A stretch of 64,000 nucleotides of DNA from Candidatus Aalborgicola defluviihabitans (GCA_016705575.1 JADIXX010000003.1:248001-312000), one strand, 5' to 3'. Positions 52,126 to 63,622 are shown, counted from the first letter of the stretch. Program-made: numbers and translations. Notes: generated by a model from the sequence alone, not told the origin.

Positions 52126-52389
52126 ATGGTCGTCTTTGCGGCTCAGCGTGGTGACAGCGGCAAAATTTCCTAGCAGATCAGACGGGTGACTGTGGGTGCT
52201 GGTGCTTTTTTAGGCCAAATTTTGGGGGCACACTTGGGCTTATGCGGTTTATGCGGTTGGAGTACTTATCCGTCGGGCTATCCCTTCGAATCGGGCGCTT
52301 CAAGCAACCGAAACACCGAAATTGACACGCACAGGGTCATACAGTGGGGGAGCGTGAAATATTCGGGCTAGCCTCCCCTTGGCCGCCGA

Positions 52390-53037
52390 TCATTCCGTTA
52401 GGGAGCGCTGCCTCGGGGCGTGTTGGCGCAAAACATGGTGGGCCATTTCAAGTGCAAACTGGATCGGGGCAGGGCTGTCTTGCAGTGCCGAGGAAATGAG
52501 CGCCCCATCATAGAGGATCATCATTTTTTCCACTACCGTATCGAGCTGTCCCCGTTTGACCGACTTGGCCAGGATGTCGGACAAAATGCCGCGCACATGG
52601 GCTTTGTGCCGATGCGCCCATTGGTAGGCGGGCGATTCGGGCAGGGGCGATTCAGCCATGGCCAGTACGAACGCGCAGCCTCGGAACTTCTGATCCTGTG
52701 TAAGCTGCTCCAGGTAGCAAAAGATGCCGTCGATCTTCTCCCCCGCAGATTGCCCGCTGGCCGCAATCGCCGTGAGCGCCACCACGGTGACATCGTGCTT
52801 TTCGTTCAGGTACGCATGGATCAGGTTGTCTTTGCTGCGGAAATTCTTATAAAGCGTTGCCTTGGCCACGCCCGCGTCTTCAATGATGCGATCGACCCCT
52901 ACGGAGCCGATGCCGTTTCGGTAAAAGAGCTCGCCGGCCACCGCCATGATGCGGTCTTTTCCGCTGCCGACAGCCGCAGGCTGTTGGGCGCGTTCATCCG
53001 CCGAAGAGATCGTTTTAGAAGGGGGTTTGGCTCTCAT
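52390..53037 (-). CDS. TetR-family regulator, last gene of the dpp-type operon
   Basis: A 215-residue TetR protein. The HTH lies at residues about 28-75 (DRIMAVAGELFYRNGIGSVG, then GVAKATLYKNFRSKDNLIHA); the C-terminal ligand domain is of the general TetR type. Its ATG overlaps the crotonase stop in ATGA, so it is translated with the operon. The likely target is the inverted repeat at 62,071-62,099 in front of the operon's first gene, giving autoregulation. Inducer unknown, probably a CoA ester or the transported substrate. Confidence 0.88.
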   Translation of the reverse strand: MRAKPPSKTISSADERAQQPAAVGSGKDRIMAVAGELFYRNGIGSVGVDRIIEDAGVAKATLYKNFRSKDNLIHAYLNEKHDVTVVALTAIAASGQSAGEKIDGIFCYLEQLTQDQKFRGCAFVLAMAESPLPESPAYQWAHRHKAHVRGILSDILAKSVKRGQLDTVVEKMMILYDGALISSALQDSPAPIQFALEMAHHVLRQHAPRQRSLTE

Positions 53038-53816
53038 TTTTTTGGTCGAAATTGTTGCGTATATTGTGCGCTCACCTGCTGGCAGTCCGGATCTTGCCGG
53101 CACAGGAACATCGCCGCCAAGTCGTTCTTGCCTTCCGGCGTGTGGGCAAGTGCCGCCTCCCGCAACGAAACTTGCGTCGTCATCAACAAGACACTCGGCC
53201 TGCGTGCCAGCTTCTGCGCGATGGCTTGCACCTGCGCAGAGAGTTCGTCCAGCGCCACCACCTCGGTCACCAGGCCGTAGGAGAGTGCCTGGGCACCGGA
53301 CATGCGGCGCGCGTTCAGCACCATGTCGGCCGTGCGGGTGACGCCGATGTACCGGGTCAGGCTGTTGGTGCCGCCCATGGAAAACGGGATGCCAAAGTCG
53401 AGTTCCGGGACCGCGAAAACAGCGTCTGGCGTGGCGTAGCGCAGCTCGCACAGCATGGCCAAGCCCAAGCCGGCACCCACGGCATGCCCATGCACCTGGG
53501 CAATACGCACCACGGGCGCCGCTTCAATCTGAGCGAAAGCCTTGGCCATCTCCTCGCTGGCGATCCATTGGCTGCGTGTGTCTGCGTGAGCCGCTTGTGA
53601 AACGTCGTAGCCGGCGCAAAAAGAAGGCCCGGCGCCGCTCAGCAAGAGCACGCGAGCCTCGGGACGGTACGCCAGCTCCTGGGTGGCCTGAACCAGATCG
53701 CGCAGCAGCTGCGCATTGACGGCATTGCGCTTGTCTGGCCGGTTGAGCGTCACGTAAACGATGCCCGCCTCAAGGCGCGCTTCGACGGTTTCTAGGGAAA
53801 GGGTGGTGCTGTTCAT
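53034..53816 (-). CDS. Crotonase-family enoyl-CoA hydratase/isomerase
   Basis: A 260-residue crotonase with the oxyanion elements AGPSFCAGYDVS and HAVGAGLGLAMLCELRYA. The first catalytic Glu of hydratases is replaced by Gly (GAGLGLAM), while the second is kept (AVPELDFGIP). This favours an isomerase, hydrolase or C-C cleaving role over classic hydration. It follows the MaoC-like gene and precedes tetR with overlap. Confidence 0.82.
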   Translation of the reverse strand: MNSTTLSLETVEARLEAGIVYVTLNRPDKRNAVNAQLLRDLVQATQELAYRPEARVLLLSGAGPSFCAGYDVSQAAHADTRSQWIASEEMAKAFAQIEAAPVVRIAQVHGHAVGAGLGLAMLCELRYATPDAVFAVPELDFGIPFSMGGTNSLTRYIGVTRTADMVLNARRMSGAQALSYGLVTEVVALDELSAQVQAIAQKLARRPSVLLMTTQVSLREAALAHTPEGKNDLAAMFLCRQDPDCQQVSAQYTQQFRPKK

Positions 53817-53852
53817 GGCGTGGTGGTGAACGGATGGCAGGGAGATAGGGGT

Positions 53853-54710
53853 TCAGGCGCTGAGCACCAGCTCGCCGCCCGCGACAGCCGACTTGCCATC
53901 GTCGGTCAGCACCTGGAAAGGCACGTACAGGCCCAGCGGGCCCTCGACGGCGGCGCCCGCCTGGACCTCAATGGCTCCCGGCACAAAGACCATGGCGCGG
54001 TAATCCCCGGCAATGCGGCGGATGCGGGTCATGTCGCCGTCTGCAAAATGCTTCGTCAGCACAGACACCGCATGAGCCATCGTCGCCGCGCCGTGCAGGA
54101 TCAGGCCCGAAAGACCCGCCTTGCGCGCCACCGATATGTCGGTATGGAAGGCGTTGTAAGCGCGTGCGCATTCCGAGAACACGTGGCAGGCGTTGGGGTG
54201 CAGCACGATGCGTTCGCGTAGGGTGGGCGCGTCGCCAAATGGCGTGCGCTGCAACGGGGCTACGCCGGCCACGTCGGGTCCGTCCACCTCAACGCCGCGC
54301 ATCACGGAGCGAAACAAGGTGGTACACACCGGCTCGCCACCACTGGTCGTCTCGATGGTCTTTTCCATGAAGGCGCCCGCGCTGTGGCGGTACAGCGCCG
54401 TGATGCGGGCTGTGGTGGAGATGTGCATGCCGGTGCGCAGTGGCTGGTGCATCGTCTGCACGATGCCGGCAGCCACGCCGCGCATGCGCTCGGCATCTGT
54501 CAGCGGTACTGGAGCCATGACCTGCTTGGTCGCTTCCCATTCGGTGTAGCCGAGGTACAGCGGATGGACCTGGAGGGCGCCTTGATCCGTGGCGTACAGC
54601 CGCGGGTTGAAGTCGTCAATGGCGGCGGCAAAGTTCATCGCCCAGCGAGGGTCGATGGTCTCCTCGGCAGGGGCCGAGATCTGGTTCACACAGGAGGACG
54701 TGATAGGCAT
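53853..54710 (-). CDS. MaoC-like double-hotdog dehydratase/hydratase
   Basis: A 285-residue protein of two hotdog halves. The first half has AAIDDFNPRLYATD near residue 30; the second has ARAYNAFHTDISVARKAGLS and LILHGAATMAHA near 190-215. In hydratase-2 enzymes the second motif is GDxNPLH; here the Asp is Ala and the Pro is Ala while the His remains. The activity may therefore differ from plain (R)-hydration, or the active site may be in the other half. ATG 54710 is chosen over an upstream frame extension. Confidence 0.75.
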   Translation of the reverse strand: MPITSSCVNQISAPAEETIDPRWAMNFAAAIDDFNPRLYATDQGALQVHPLYLGYTEWEATKQVMAPVPLTDAERMRGVAAGIVQTMHQPLRTGMHISTTARITALYRHSAGAFMEKTIETTSGGEPVCTTLFRSVMRGVEVDGPDVAGVAPLQRTPFGDAPTLRERIVLHPNACHVFSECARAYNAFHTDISVARKAGLSGLILHGAATMAHAVSVLTKHFADGDMTRIRRIAGDYRAMVFVPGAIEVQAGAAVEGPLGLYVPFQVLTDDGKSAVAGGELVLSA

Positions 54711-54726
54711 GGTGGTCTCTCGCGGG

Positions 54727-55958
54727 TCAATGGGTAGGCGCAGTACGCAGCGTCGGGTCCGTGACGAACTGGCGCGCATCGTCAGGCGTCATGCGGGCGA
54801 CTTCGGTGAGCACTTCAAGCGTGTTCTGCCCGGGGCGAACCGTGCTCGCCTCGGGCAAGTCGAAGGCGGGGCTGAGCCGCACCGGGCTGCCGGCGACCTT
54901 CCAGGACTTGCCCGCAGGGGCGTGTACCTCTGCCACCATGCCGCGCACGCGGGCCTGCTCGCATTGCAGCGCCTCAGAGGCATTGCGCACCGGCGCGGCA
55001 GGCACCCCCACTGCGGCCAGTTCGGCGGCAATTTCTTCCTTGCCGCGCTCGGCCAGCCAGGCGAACAGTACCGGCTCGATCAAATCCTTGAAGTGGGTGG
55101 ATCGCCCGCTGCCACTGTTGAGACGCTCGTCCACCCCCATCTCGGGGTGGCCCATCAGCTTGCACAGGCTCTCCCACTGCCGATTCGGGCCCACTGCGAT
55201 ACAGACCCAACCGTCTTTGGTGGGGAAGTAGCCATAAGGCGCCAGGTTGGGATTCACGCGCTGGCCGTAGAGCAATTCGCCGCCGGTCATGGACGCGACG
55301 CCCAGTGCCATCTCATTGAGCGAAAGCATGGAGTCGTACATGGCGATGTCCACCAAGCTGCCTTGCCCCGTGGTGTGGCGGCGCAGCAGCGCCATCAAAA
55401 TACCGGAGACCGCATGCATCGACGGAAACAGGTCGCCGAGCGCCGGTCCCACCGGTCGGGGTGGCACGCCGGGGGTGGGCGACTGCGACAGCACGCCCGC
55501 CATGGCCTCGGGGACCAGGTTGAAAGCCGGCCAATCGCGATTGGGCGAAGCGGTTTGACCAAAGCCGGAAATTGCGCAGAAGATCAGGCGGGGGTTGGCC
55601 TTCATCAGCACGTCAGCGCCAATACCCAGTTTGTTCATCACCCCAGGGCGGTAGTTCTCCACCACGACGTCTGCGCCCTTGGCCAGTTCAATCAGGGCAT
55701 CGCGTCCTTCAGGGGAGCGCAAGTCCAGGCACACGCTGCGCTTGCGCCGATTGAGACGCAGGAAATAGCCGCTGATCTCTTTGTCATCGTCGTCCTTCAA
55801 GATCGGATGCAGCGTGCGGGTTTCCTCGCCGCCCAAGGGCTCCACCTTGATCACATCGGCGCCGGCATCGGCGAGCAGCATCGTGGCGTAGGGCCCAGAC
55901 ATGAAACGGGTCAAATCGAGCACCACGATGCCCTGCAATGGGGGGATGGAAGAGGTCG

Positions 55959-55962
<4 letters not shown>
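54727..55962 (-). CDS. Class III CoA-transferase (CaiB/BaiF family)
   Basis: A 411-residue enzyme with the family start LQGIVVLDLTRFMSGPYATM, the catalytic Asp region LNRRKRSVCLDLRSPEGRDAL, and the downstream GQTASPNRDWPAFN block. It moves CoA from a donor such as succinyl-CoA to a carboxylic acid, activating it without ATP. In this operon it probably activates the imported substrate. Its ATG overlaps the dppF-like stop by 4 bases. Confidence 0.9.
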
Positions 55963-58018
<2,056 letters not shown>

Positions 58019-58021
58019 GGC

Positions 58022-58972
58022 TTACCTCCGGTACTTCGGGTCGAGCGCTTCGCGCAGTTGCTCGCCCAACAAGGTGAAACCCAAGGCAGACAGCACGATG
58101 GCAGTGCCCGGCAAAATGGCCAGCAGCGGCGCGGTCGCCAACGCGTTCTGGGCGTCGGTCAGCATGCGGCCCCACTCTGGCGTGGAGGGGTCGGCGGTCG
58201 AGAGCCCGAGGAAGGCCAAGCCGGCCGCATCGATGATGGCGGTCGCCAGGAAGAGCGTCCCTTGCACGATGACCGGCGTGACCGAGTTGGGAAGGATGTG
58301 CCGCAGCGCAATCATGTGGCCCTTGACGCCAATCGATCGTGCCGCAACCACATAGTCGGCATCGCGCTGGCTGAGCATCTGCCCGCGCAGCAGCCGGGCA
58401 AATATCGGCACACTGGTCACGGCCACAGCAATCATCACCGAGGTGAGACTCTGGCCCAGCACGGCAGCAACCGCAATGGCGAACAACAGCGAAGGCACTG
58501 CCAACATGATGTCCATCAAACGCATGATGACGCCGTCCACCCAGCCGCCCATGGCGCCTGCGAGGAATCCCAGCAGCAGACCCACCGAGGCACCCAGCAG
58601 CAGCGACACCACGCCGATCAGCAAGGAATGGCGCGCCCCCCAGATGAGGCGCGACAGCACATCGCGCCCCTGGGTGTCGATGCCCAGCCAGTGCTCCGCC
58701 GACGGACCGGGATAGACCCCCGGGCGCACTTCGCTCAGCCACTGGTTGTTGGCCGGGCTAAAAGGCGCGATCCACGGAGCGAGCAGCGCCACCGCGACAA
58801 AAAACAGAATTAGTAGCAGGCCGAACCGGCCCGAGCCACTGGCTAGAACGCGCAGAAACGCTTCATGCCAAAGGCCACGGGTCAGGGGTGCTTCGCCGCC
58901 CTCTGGCAGCAGGAGCGCGGCTCCGGTGCGGGCGGAGGGCTCGGACGCCGGCGAAATTGGAACCGTCGGCAT
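58022..58972 (-). CDS. Oligopeptide-type ABC transporter permease (DppC-like)
   Basis: A 316-residue inner-membrane permease with the LGIDTQGRDVLSRLIWGAR block and the EAA loop region VVAARSIGVKGHMIALRHIL. About six hydrophobic segments. Its ATG overlaps the dppB-like stop by one base. Confidence 0.92.
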   Translation of the reverse strand: MPTVPISPASEPSARTGAALLLPEGGEAPLTRGLWHEAFLRVLASGSGRFGLLLILFFVAVALLAPWIAPFSPANNQWLSEVRPGVYPGPSAEHWLGIDTQGRDVLSRLIWGARHSLLIGVVSLLLGASVGLLLGFLAGAMGGWVDGVIMRLMDIMLAVPSLLFAIAVAAVLGQSLTSVMIAVAVTSVPIFARLLRGQMLSQRDADYVVAARSIGVKGHMIALRHILPNSVTPVIVQGTLFLATAIIDAAGLAFLGLSTADPSTPEWGRMLTDAQNALATAPLLAILPGTAIVLSALGFTLLGEQLREALDPKYRR

Positions 58973-59976
58973 CAGTGAACCCTCACTCGGGGGTCAACCA
59001 AGCCGTAGGCCAGGTCGACTAACAGGTTGACGCAGACGTACAGCAGTCCAATGACGATCACAAAACCCTGGATCGTTGGATAGTCGCGCACCAAGATGGC
59101 GTTCGCAACAAACCGCCCAACGCCGGAAAACGAGAACACCGTTTCCGTCAGCACGGTGCCGGAAATCAGCGCTCCTAACTGAAGACCAAGAATCGTCACC
59201 AAGGGAATCAGCGCGTTGCGCAGGATGTGGCGAAACGTGATGGTGGAGGCATACAAGCCCTTGGCCTGCGCCGTGCGCACATAGTCTTCGTTCACGACAT
59301 CCAGCACCGAGGCTCGTGTAATGCGTGCAATCAGCGCCATGGGAATGGTGCCCAGCGCGATGGCCGGCAGTATGAGATGATTCAGAGCACTCCAGGCGGC
59401 CGGCCAGTTGCCGGTCACGATGCCATCCAGCACGTAGAACCCGGTCGGATGCTCGGCGACTATTCGCGCGTCCAGCCGGCCCGTTGTGGGCAGCCAGCCG
59501 AGCTTTACGGCGAACACATACTTCAGCAGGTAGGCCAAGAAAAACACCGGGATCGTGATGCCCAAAAGTGATCCGAAAACCGATATCTTGTCCAACCGCG
59601 ACCCATAGCGCCGCGCTGCGAAGTACCCGAGCGGCACGCCCACCAGAATGGCGAGCAGCAGTGCGCAGACTGAGAGCTCCAGCGAAGCGGGGAAGCGGGC
59701 GATCATTTCCTCGGTCACCGGCCGGTTGGACTGCAGCGAATTGCCGAAGTCTAGCCGGGCAGCCTTGCCAAGAAACTCCAAATACTGCACGTACACAGGC
59801 CGGTCCAGGCCAAGAGATCGCTCAATAGCTGCAATGTCTGCAACTGTTGCGTCTTCGTTCGCAAGGGCTTGCGCAGGACCTCCCGGCAGTACCCTCACCC
59901 ACGCGAAAATCAGCAGTGAAAGACCCAGCAACAGCGGGATCATCTGGAGCAGTCTTCGGAGGATGAAGCGGAGCAT
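58972..59976 (-). CDS. Oligopeptide-type ABC transporter permease (DppB-like)
   Basis: A 334-residue permease with the DppB N-terminus (LRFILRRLLQMIPLLLGLSL) and the EAA region YVRTAQAKGLYASTITFRHI. It forms the channel with the DppC-like subunit. It follows the binding protein gene by 24 bases. Confidence 0.92.
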   Translation of the reverse strand: MLRFILRRLLQMIPLLLGLSLLIFAWVRVLPGGPAQALANEDATVADIAAIERSLGLDRPVYVQYLEFLGKAARLDFGNSLQSNRPVTEEMIARFPASLELSVCALLLAILVGVPLGYFAARRYGSRLDKISVFGSLLGITIPVFFLAYLLKYVFAVKLGWLPTTGRLDARIVAEHPTGFYVLDGIVTGNWPAAWSALNHLILPAIALGTIPMALIARITRASVLDVVNEDYVRTAQAKGLYASTITFRHILRNALIPLVTILGLQLGALISGTVLTETVFSFSGVGRFVANAILVRDYPTIQGFVIVIGLLYVCVNLLVDLAYGLVDPRVRVH

Positions 59977-60000
59977 GGTGTGTCCTTCGTTGGCTATGGG

Positions 60001-61683
60001 TCAGTGGTGCACCGACGCCATGCTTTCCTGTGCAATCGGCGACGCAACGAATCCCTTGGTACCGGCTTTGAACACCAAATGGGTCGGGGCGCTCACGAAC
60101 GGCACACCTGGTGCTAACTCCATGATCTCGGCATTGATTTTTCGGTACTGCTCGGCGCGTTTTTCCAGATTCACTTCCGTGCGCGCAGCAGCCAAGCCGG
60201 CAATGATTTCCGGCGACGTTGCCATCCGCCCGTTGATGAACAGCGAATCAAGGAAGTCAGAAGCATCAGCGTAGGTTCCTAGGCGACCCACGATGTAGAT
60301 GGGAGCCTTGCCTTGCTGCAAGCCGGCCACGTACTCGGGTGTCCACGGCACGGCCTTCACGACCACGTTCACCCCGACTTTTTCCAGGTCGGCCTTATAC
60401 GCTTCCATAATGGCTTTGGGATCGGGCATGTAAGCGCGTGACACGCCTGTGGGGTACCAGAATTCAATCGTCGGATTGGGGTGCCCTGCCTCTGCCAGCA
60501 TCTTGCGTGCAAGTTCCGGATCGTACGAATACGACTTCAGATCGGGGTTGAAACCCGGGACATGGGAGGTCAGGAACTGCGTTGCCAGTTTCGCACCAGC
60601 AGGGTACTGGGATCTGACCAGCGCCTCACGGTTCACGGCATGAGAGAGCGCCTGCCGCACCTTCAGGTTGTCCAGCGGGGGAGTCTTGTTCTGAAAGCCC
60701 AAGTAACCCACGTTGTACCCTGGTCGCTCGACTACTAGGTATCCCTCACCGCGCAGCGCTTCCACGTCCTGCGGCGCCGCAGCGTCGTAGCCGTCGATCT
60801 CGCCGCTCTCGAGCGCCTGGCGCCGTGCTGGCCCGTCAGGAATGGCCTTGAAGATCAGGCTCTGAATGCTCGCCTTGTTGCCCCAGTAGGCGTCGTTACG
60901 TGCCAGCACCAGCTTGTCGCCACGCTGCCATTTGTCGAACTTGAACGGACCGGTGCCCGTCGGATGTTCGGTGCCGAACTTTCCGGGGAAACTGAACGAT
61001 GCACCACTGATTTCCACACTGTCGCCGTACTGCTTGATGGCGGCCGGGCTCACGATGCCGAAGTAGCGCGAGGCCAAGGCCGGGATCAACGCCGACGATG
61101 GCTTGGTCAGATGAACCACGGCTGTTTTTTCGTCGGGCGCTTCGCACGACGCGTACAGGCTGGATTTTGGCGAGCTGGGCAAATCCTGGGTCGCGAACCC
61201 ACCGAATACGTTCTGCCAGAACGTGCTCAGGCTCAAGGTCTGCTGCACGTTCTTGAAGTTGTAAAGACGGTCAAAGTTGAAACACACCGCTGCAGCGTTA
61301 AAGGGCGTGCCGTCGTGGAACGTCACACCGTCACGCAGCGTGAATCGGTAGGTTTTCCCATCTTCGGACACCGTGTGGGCACTTGCCAGTCCGGGAACAA
61401 CCTCAGCAGTTCCGGGCTTGAGCTGCACCAGCGTTTCATAGATCTGATCCAGGATACGGAGCGTGTCGCCGTCGTACACATAGGCCGGATCCAGCGTTCG
61501 TGGCTCGTTCGCAAGGCCAAACACGAAGGTCGGAATCGACTTGTCTGCGGCTGCAGGCGCGGCTGGCGCGGCTGCGGTGGATGCAGAAGGCCCAGCGGGC
61601 TTGTCGCAGGCGACCAGTGCGCCAGCCAGCATGGTGGCAAGGCCGATGGTGGTGGTACGGCGTGCAAAGTGGGAAAAGGTCAT
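60001..61683 (-). CDS. Extracellular substrate-binding lipoprotein (SBP_bac_5)
   Basis: A 560-residue binding protein of the oligopeptide/nickel type. The N-terminus ends in the lipobox ALVAC followed by DKPAGPS, so it should be a membrane-anchored lipoprotein. The mature part has NEPRTLDPAYVYDGD and FTLRDGVTFHDGTPFNA. ATG 61683 follows GGAGAC. These proteins bind peptides, opines, sugars or other organic acids; here the catabolic partners suggest a carboxylic acid or acyl-peptide. Confidence 0.92.
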   Translation of the reverse strand: MTFSHFARRTTTIGLATMLAGALVACDKPAGPSASTAAAPAAPAAADKSIPTFVFGLANEPRTLDPAYVYDGDTLRILDQIYETLVQLKPGTAEVVPGLASAHTVSEDGKTYRFTLRDGVTFHDGTPFNAAAVCFNFDRLYNFKNVQQTLSLSTFWQNVFGGFATQDLPSSPKSSLYASCEAPDEKTAVVHLTKPSSALIPALASRYFGIVSPAAIKQYGDSVEISGASFSFPGKFGTEHPTGTGPFKFDKWQRGDKLVLARNDAYWGNKASIQSLIFKAIPDGPARRQALESGEIDGYDAAAPQDVEALRGEGYLVVERPGYNVGYLGFQNKTPPLDNLKVRQALSHAVNREALVRSQYPAGAKLATQFLTSHVPGFNPDLKSYSYDPELARKMLAEAGHPNPTIEFWYPTGVSRAYMPDPKAIMEAYKADLEKVGVNVVVKAVPWTPEYVAGLQQGKAPIYIVGRLGTYADASDFLDSLFINGRMATSPEIIAGLAAARTEVNLEKRAEQYRKINAEIMELAPGVPFVSAPTHLVFKAGTKGFVASPIAQESMASVHH

Positions 61684-61709
61684 GGTCTGTCTCCTGGGAG
61701 AAGGGAGGA

Positions 61710-62054
61710 TTAGTCTTTGTCGAAAAACTTCATGGCCATCCAGCCATGTGTGAAGGCAGCGCCCGCACGCAGCGCCGAAGCCACCATGATGGCTTCGGCT
61801 ACTTCGGCCTGGGTTGCGCCTGCCTTCTTGGCACCCGCTACGTGCGCTTCCATGCAGTAGGGGCACTGCGTGGTGGCAGCGACACCGATGGCGATCAGTT
61901 CGCGCGTTTTCACCGCCAGTCGGTTCTCGCCTTCAGCAAACGCCACCTGGTCGAATTCGATGAAAGCCTTGAACGCCTCAGGTGCGCCAGTGCGCAGTTG
62001 CTTGCTGAAGGTGTGGTCGGAGGGTGCGTGGTAATGCATGAGTAAACCGTTCAT
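61710..62054 (-). CDS. AhpD-like carboxymuconolactone decarboxylase-family protein
   Basis: A 114-residue all-helical protein with the redox motif CPYCMEAH near residue 73, as in AhpD-like alkylhydroperoxidases, and a lead Glu (KTRELIAIG). It probably has thiol-disulfide or peroxidase activity; a true gamma-carboxymuconolactone decarboxylase is less likely because of the CxxC. First gene of the operon, 17 bases after the operator. ATG 62054 or 62039. Confidence 0.83.
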   Translation of the reverse strand: MNGLLMHYHAPSDHTFSKQLRTGAPEAFKAFIEFDQVAFAEGENRLAVKTRELIAIGVAATTQCPYCMEAHVAGAKKAGATQAEVAEAIMVASALRAGAAFTHGWMAMKFFDKD

Positions 62055-62070
62055 GTAGTTAAGGAAAGTG

Positions 62071-62099
62071 AATGAACTGTACAGACCTGTCTGTTCATT
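62071..62099. promoter_or_regulatory. TetR-type operator in front of the dpp-type catabolic operon
   Basis: A nested inverted repeat: outer arms aatgaac and gttcatt (62,071-62,077 and 62,093-62,099) around ACAGAC-CT-GTCTGT (62,081-62,094). ACAGAC-N2-GTCTGT is typical of TetR-family sites. It ends 17 bases upstream of the first gene's ATG, and the operon ends with a tetR gene. Confidence 0.7.
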
Positions 62100-62309
62100 T
62101 ACTATTCGGGTTAACCCTGATTTCGCGTTCCCGATGGGACAATAAATTTCTTCAGTTGGACGGATACCCCGTATCTCGTGCTGCGAAAAAATGTGCACGA
62201 ACGAACGACTGAGTTGAGACTCAGGCCGAAAGGTGTCGGATTTCTTGGGGGTCGCCTGCCGCGCCGCACCACAACAAAGGAAACTCTGCATAACTCCCGC
62301 TGAAATGTG

Positions 62310-62338
62310 CTGACAAAAATGCTCATTTGCTATAAAAT
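62310..62338 (+). promoter_or_regulatory. Candidate promoter of the IS5-type transposase relic
   Basis: CTGACA (62,310-62,315) and TAAAAT (62,333-62,338) are 17 bases apart, 7 bases before the transposase ATG. Confidence 0.45.
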
Positions 62339-62345
62339 ACATAGC

Positions 62346-62990
62346 ATGGAGCAAACCGCATTGAAACTCAATCTGAGCGCCAAGAAAAACCCGCAAGCGC
62401 GAGTTCCTGGAGCAGATGGACCAAGTCGTTCCGTGGGCAGCGCTGGTCGAACTCATCGCGTCCTACTACCCCAAAGACAAGAAGGGCCGCCCGCCTTTCT
62501 CGCTGCAAACCATGCTGCGCGCACACTTCCTTCAGCAAGGGTTCACCCTGTCTGACCCCGGCATGGAAGAAGCCTTCTTCGACACCCCGCTGTACCGCGA
62601 GTTTGCGCAGCTTGAAGAATTCGCCCGCCTGCCCGATGAGAGCACTATCCTGCGCTTCCGCCATCGGCTGGAAAGAAGCAAACTGTCCGAACAGATCCTG
62701 GGCACAGTCAACGACCTGCTGACCCAGCGCCGCTTGCTGCTCAGGACAGGCACCGTGGTGGATGCCACCCTCATTCCCGCACCCAGTTCCACCAAGAACA
62801 AAGACAAGGCCCGTGACCCCGAGATGCACTCCAGCCAGAAGGGCAACCAGTGGCACTTCGGCATGAAGACCCACATTGGAGTCGATTCAGAGTCCGGGTT
62901 AGTCCACACCGTGCGAGGCACCTCTGGCAATGTGCACGACGTGCTTGAGCGCAACAGCCTGCTGCACGACCAGGAAGAAAACGCTTACTC
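62346..62990 (+). pseudogene. IS5-family transposase, frameshifted and truncated
   Basis: The start MEQTALKLNLSAKK is followed near 62,384-62,389 by one extra base in an A run; in the shifted frame the expected TRKREFLEQMDQVVPWAALV continues. The N-terminal part has LQTMLRAHFLQQGFTLSDPG and the first catalytic Asp is in GTVVDATLIPAP. Homology stops at about 62,990, where an IS91-type end begins, so the C-terminal catalytic residues are missing. Not functional. Confidence 0.82.
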
Positions 62991-63175
62991 CGGGCTGCCG
63001 AAGAACACAGCCCTACCCCGGCGCAGTCGTTACGACCTAATGCAAATTCACCAAGTAGTGCGCTGATCGTCAGGGTACTCGGGCGGTGATTGGTTTGCCT
63101 GGTCCCAGTTCGGCTCAGCATCCACACCCTTTCCCTGCTCCTGCGATTTCTGCGCACCACACTCATCCCACAGCG
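62990..63175 (-). pseudogene. IS91-type transposase remnant, C-terminal end (inverted copy)
   Basis: On the minus strand the frame ending at TGA 63,048 reads RPLWDECGAQKSQEQGKGVD and then AEPNWDQANQSPPEYPDDQ. The downstream end has a small hairpin, gggctg (62,992-62,997) with cagccc (63,008-63,013), like an IS91 terminus. It interrupts the IS5-type gene and is an inverted relative of the remnant at 51,955-52,125. Confidence 0.7.
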
Positions 63176-63176
63176 G

Positions 63177-63622
63177 TCGCCCACGGCTTTGCCAGGGTGC
63201 GCTGCGACGATTGTGGTGCCGATTTTCTGGTCGCCTTCTCCTGCAAAGGCCGTGGCGTCTGCCCTTCATGCAACACCCGTCGCATGGCCGAGGCCGCTGC
63301 GCACCTGACGGACCATGTATTCCCCCGCCTGCCGGTGCGCCAGTGGGTTCTGTCGGTGCCCAAGCGTCTGCGCTACTACTTGCAGCGCGACAAGGGCGCA
63401 CTTAACGCAGCGCTGCGCATTTTCTTGAGGGTGGTGCAGCAGAGTCTGCAGACCCATTGCCCCGGTGCTGCAAAGTGTGACCCTGCCAGCCTGCACTTGG
63501 GCGCGGTCGCCTTCATCCACCGCTTCGGCTCCAGCCTGAACACGCATGTGCACTTCCATGTCTGTGTTGTCGATGGCGTGTTTGAGGCGCTGCAAACGCC
63601 CAGTGCCTGCAATTGGAGGTAA
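63177..63622 (+). pseudogene. IS91-family transposase N-terminal fragment
   Basis: The plus-strand frame reads HGFARVRCDDCGADFLVAFS then CKGRGVCPSCNTRRMAEAA, the zinc-binding domain of IS91-type transposases, followed by VLSVPKRLRYYLQRDK and the start of the Y2 domain with FGSSLNTHVHFHVCVVDGV (the HxH pair of the nuclease). It ends at 63,622 before the catalytic tyrosines. The start is lost at the junction with the inverted C-terminal piece. Confidence 0.8.

Larger units (their letters stand above)
51548..52389. other. Intergenic region, 842 bases, no intact gene
   Basis: Holds the dispersed repeat at 51,571-51,630 and an IS91-type transposase remnant near 51,955-52,125. The rest (about 51,640-51,950 and 52,126-52,389) has only short frames with no recognisable product; I see nothing further to assign. 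Its disorganised content suggests repeated insertion and decay. Confidence 0.7.

Noticed and set aside
61710..62054. True gamma-carboxymuconolactone decarboxylase (PcaC)
   Set aside because: It has a CPYC redox motif of AhpD-like proteins and no protocatechuate-branch genes beside it.
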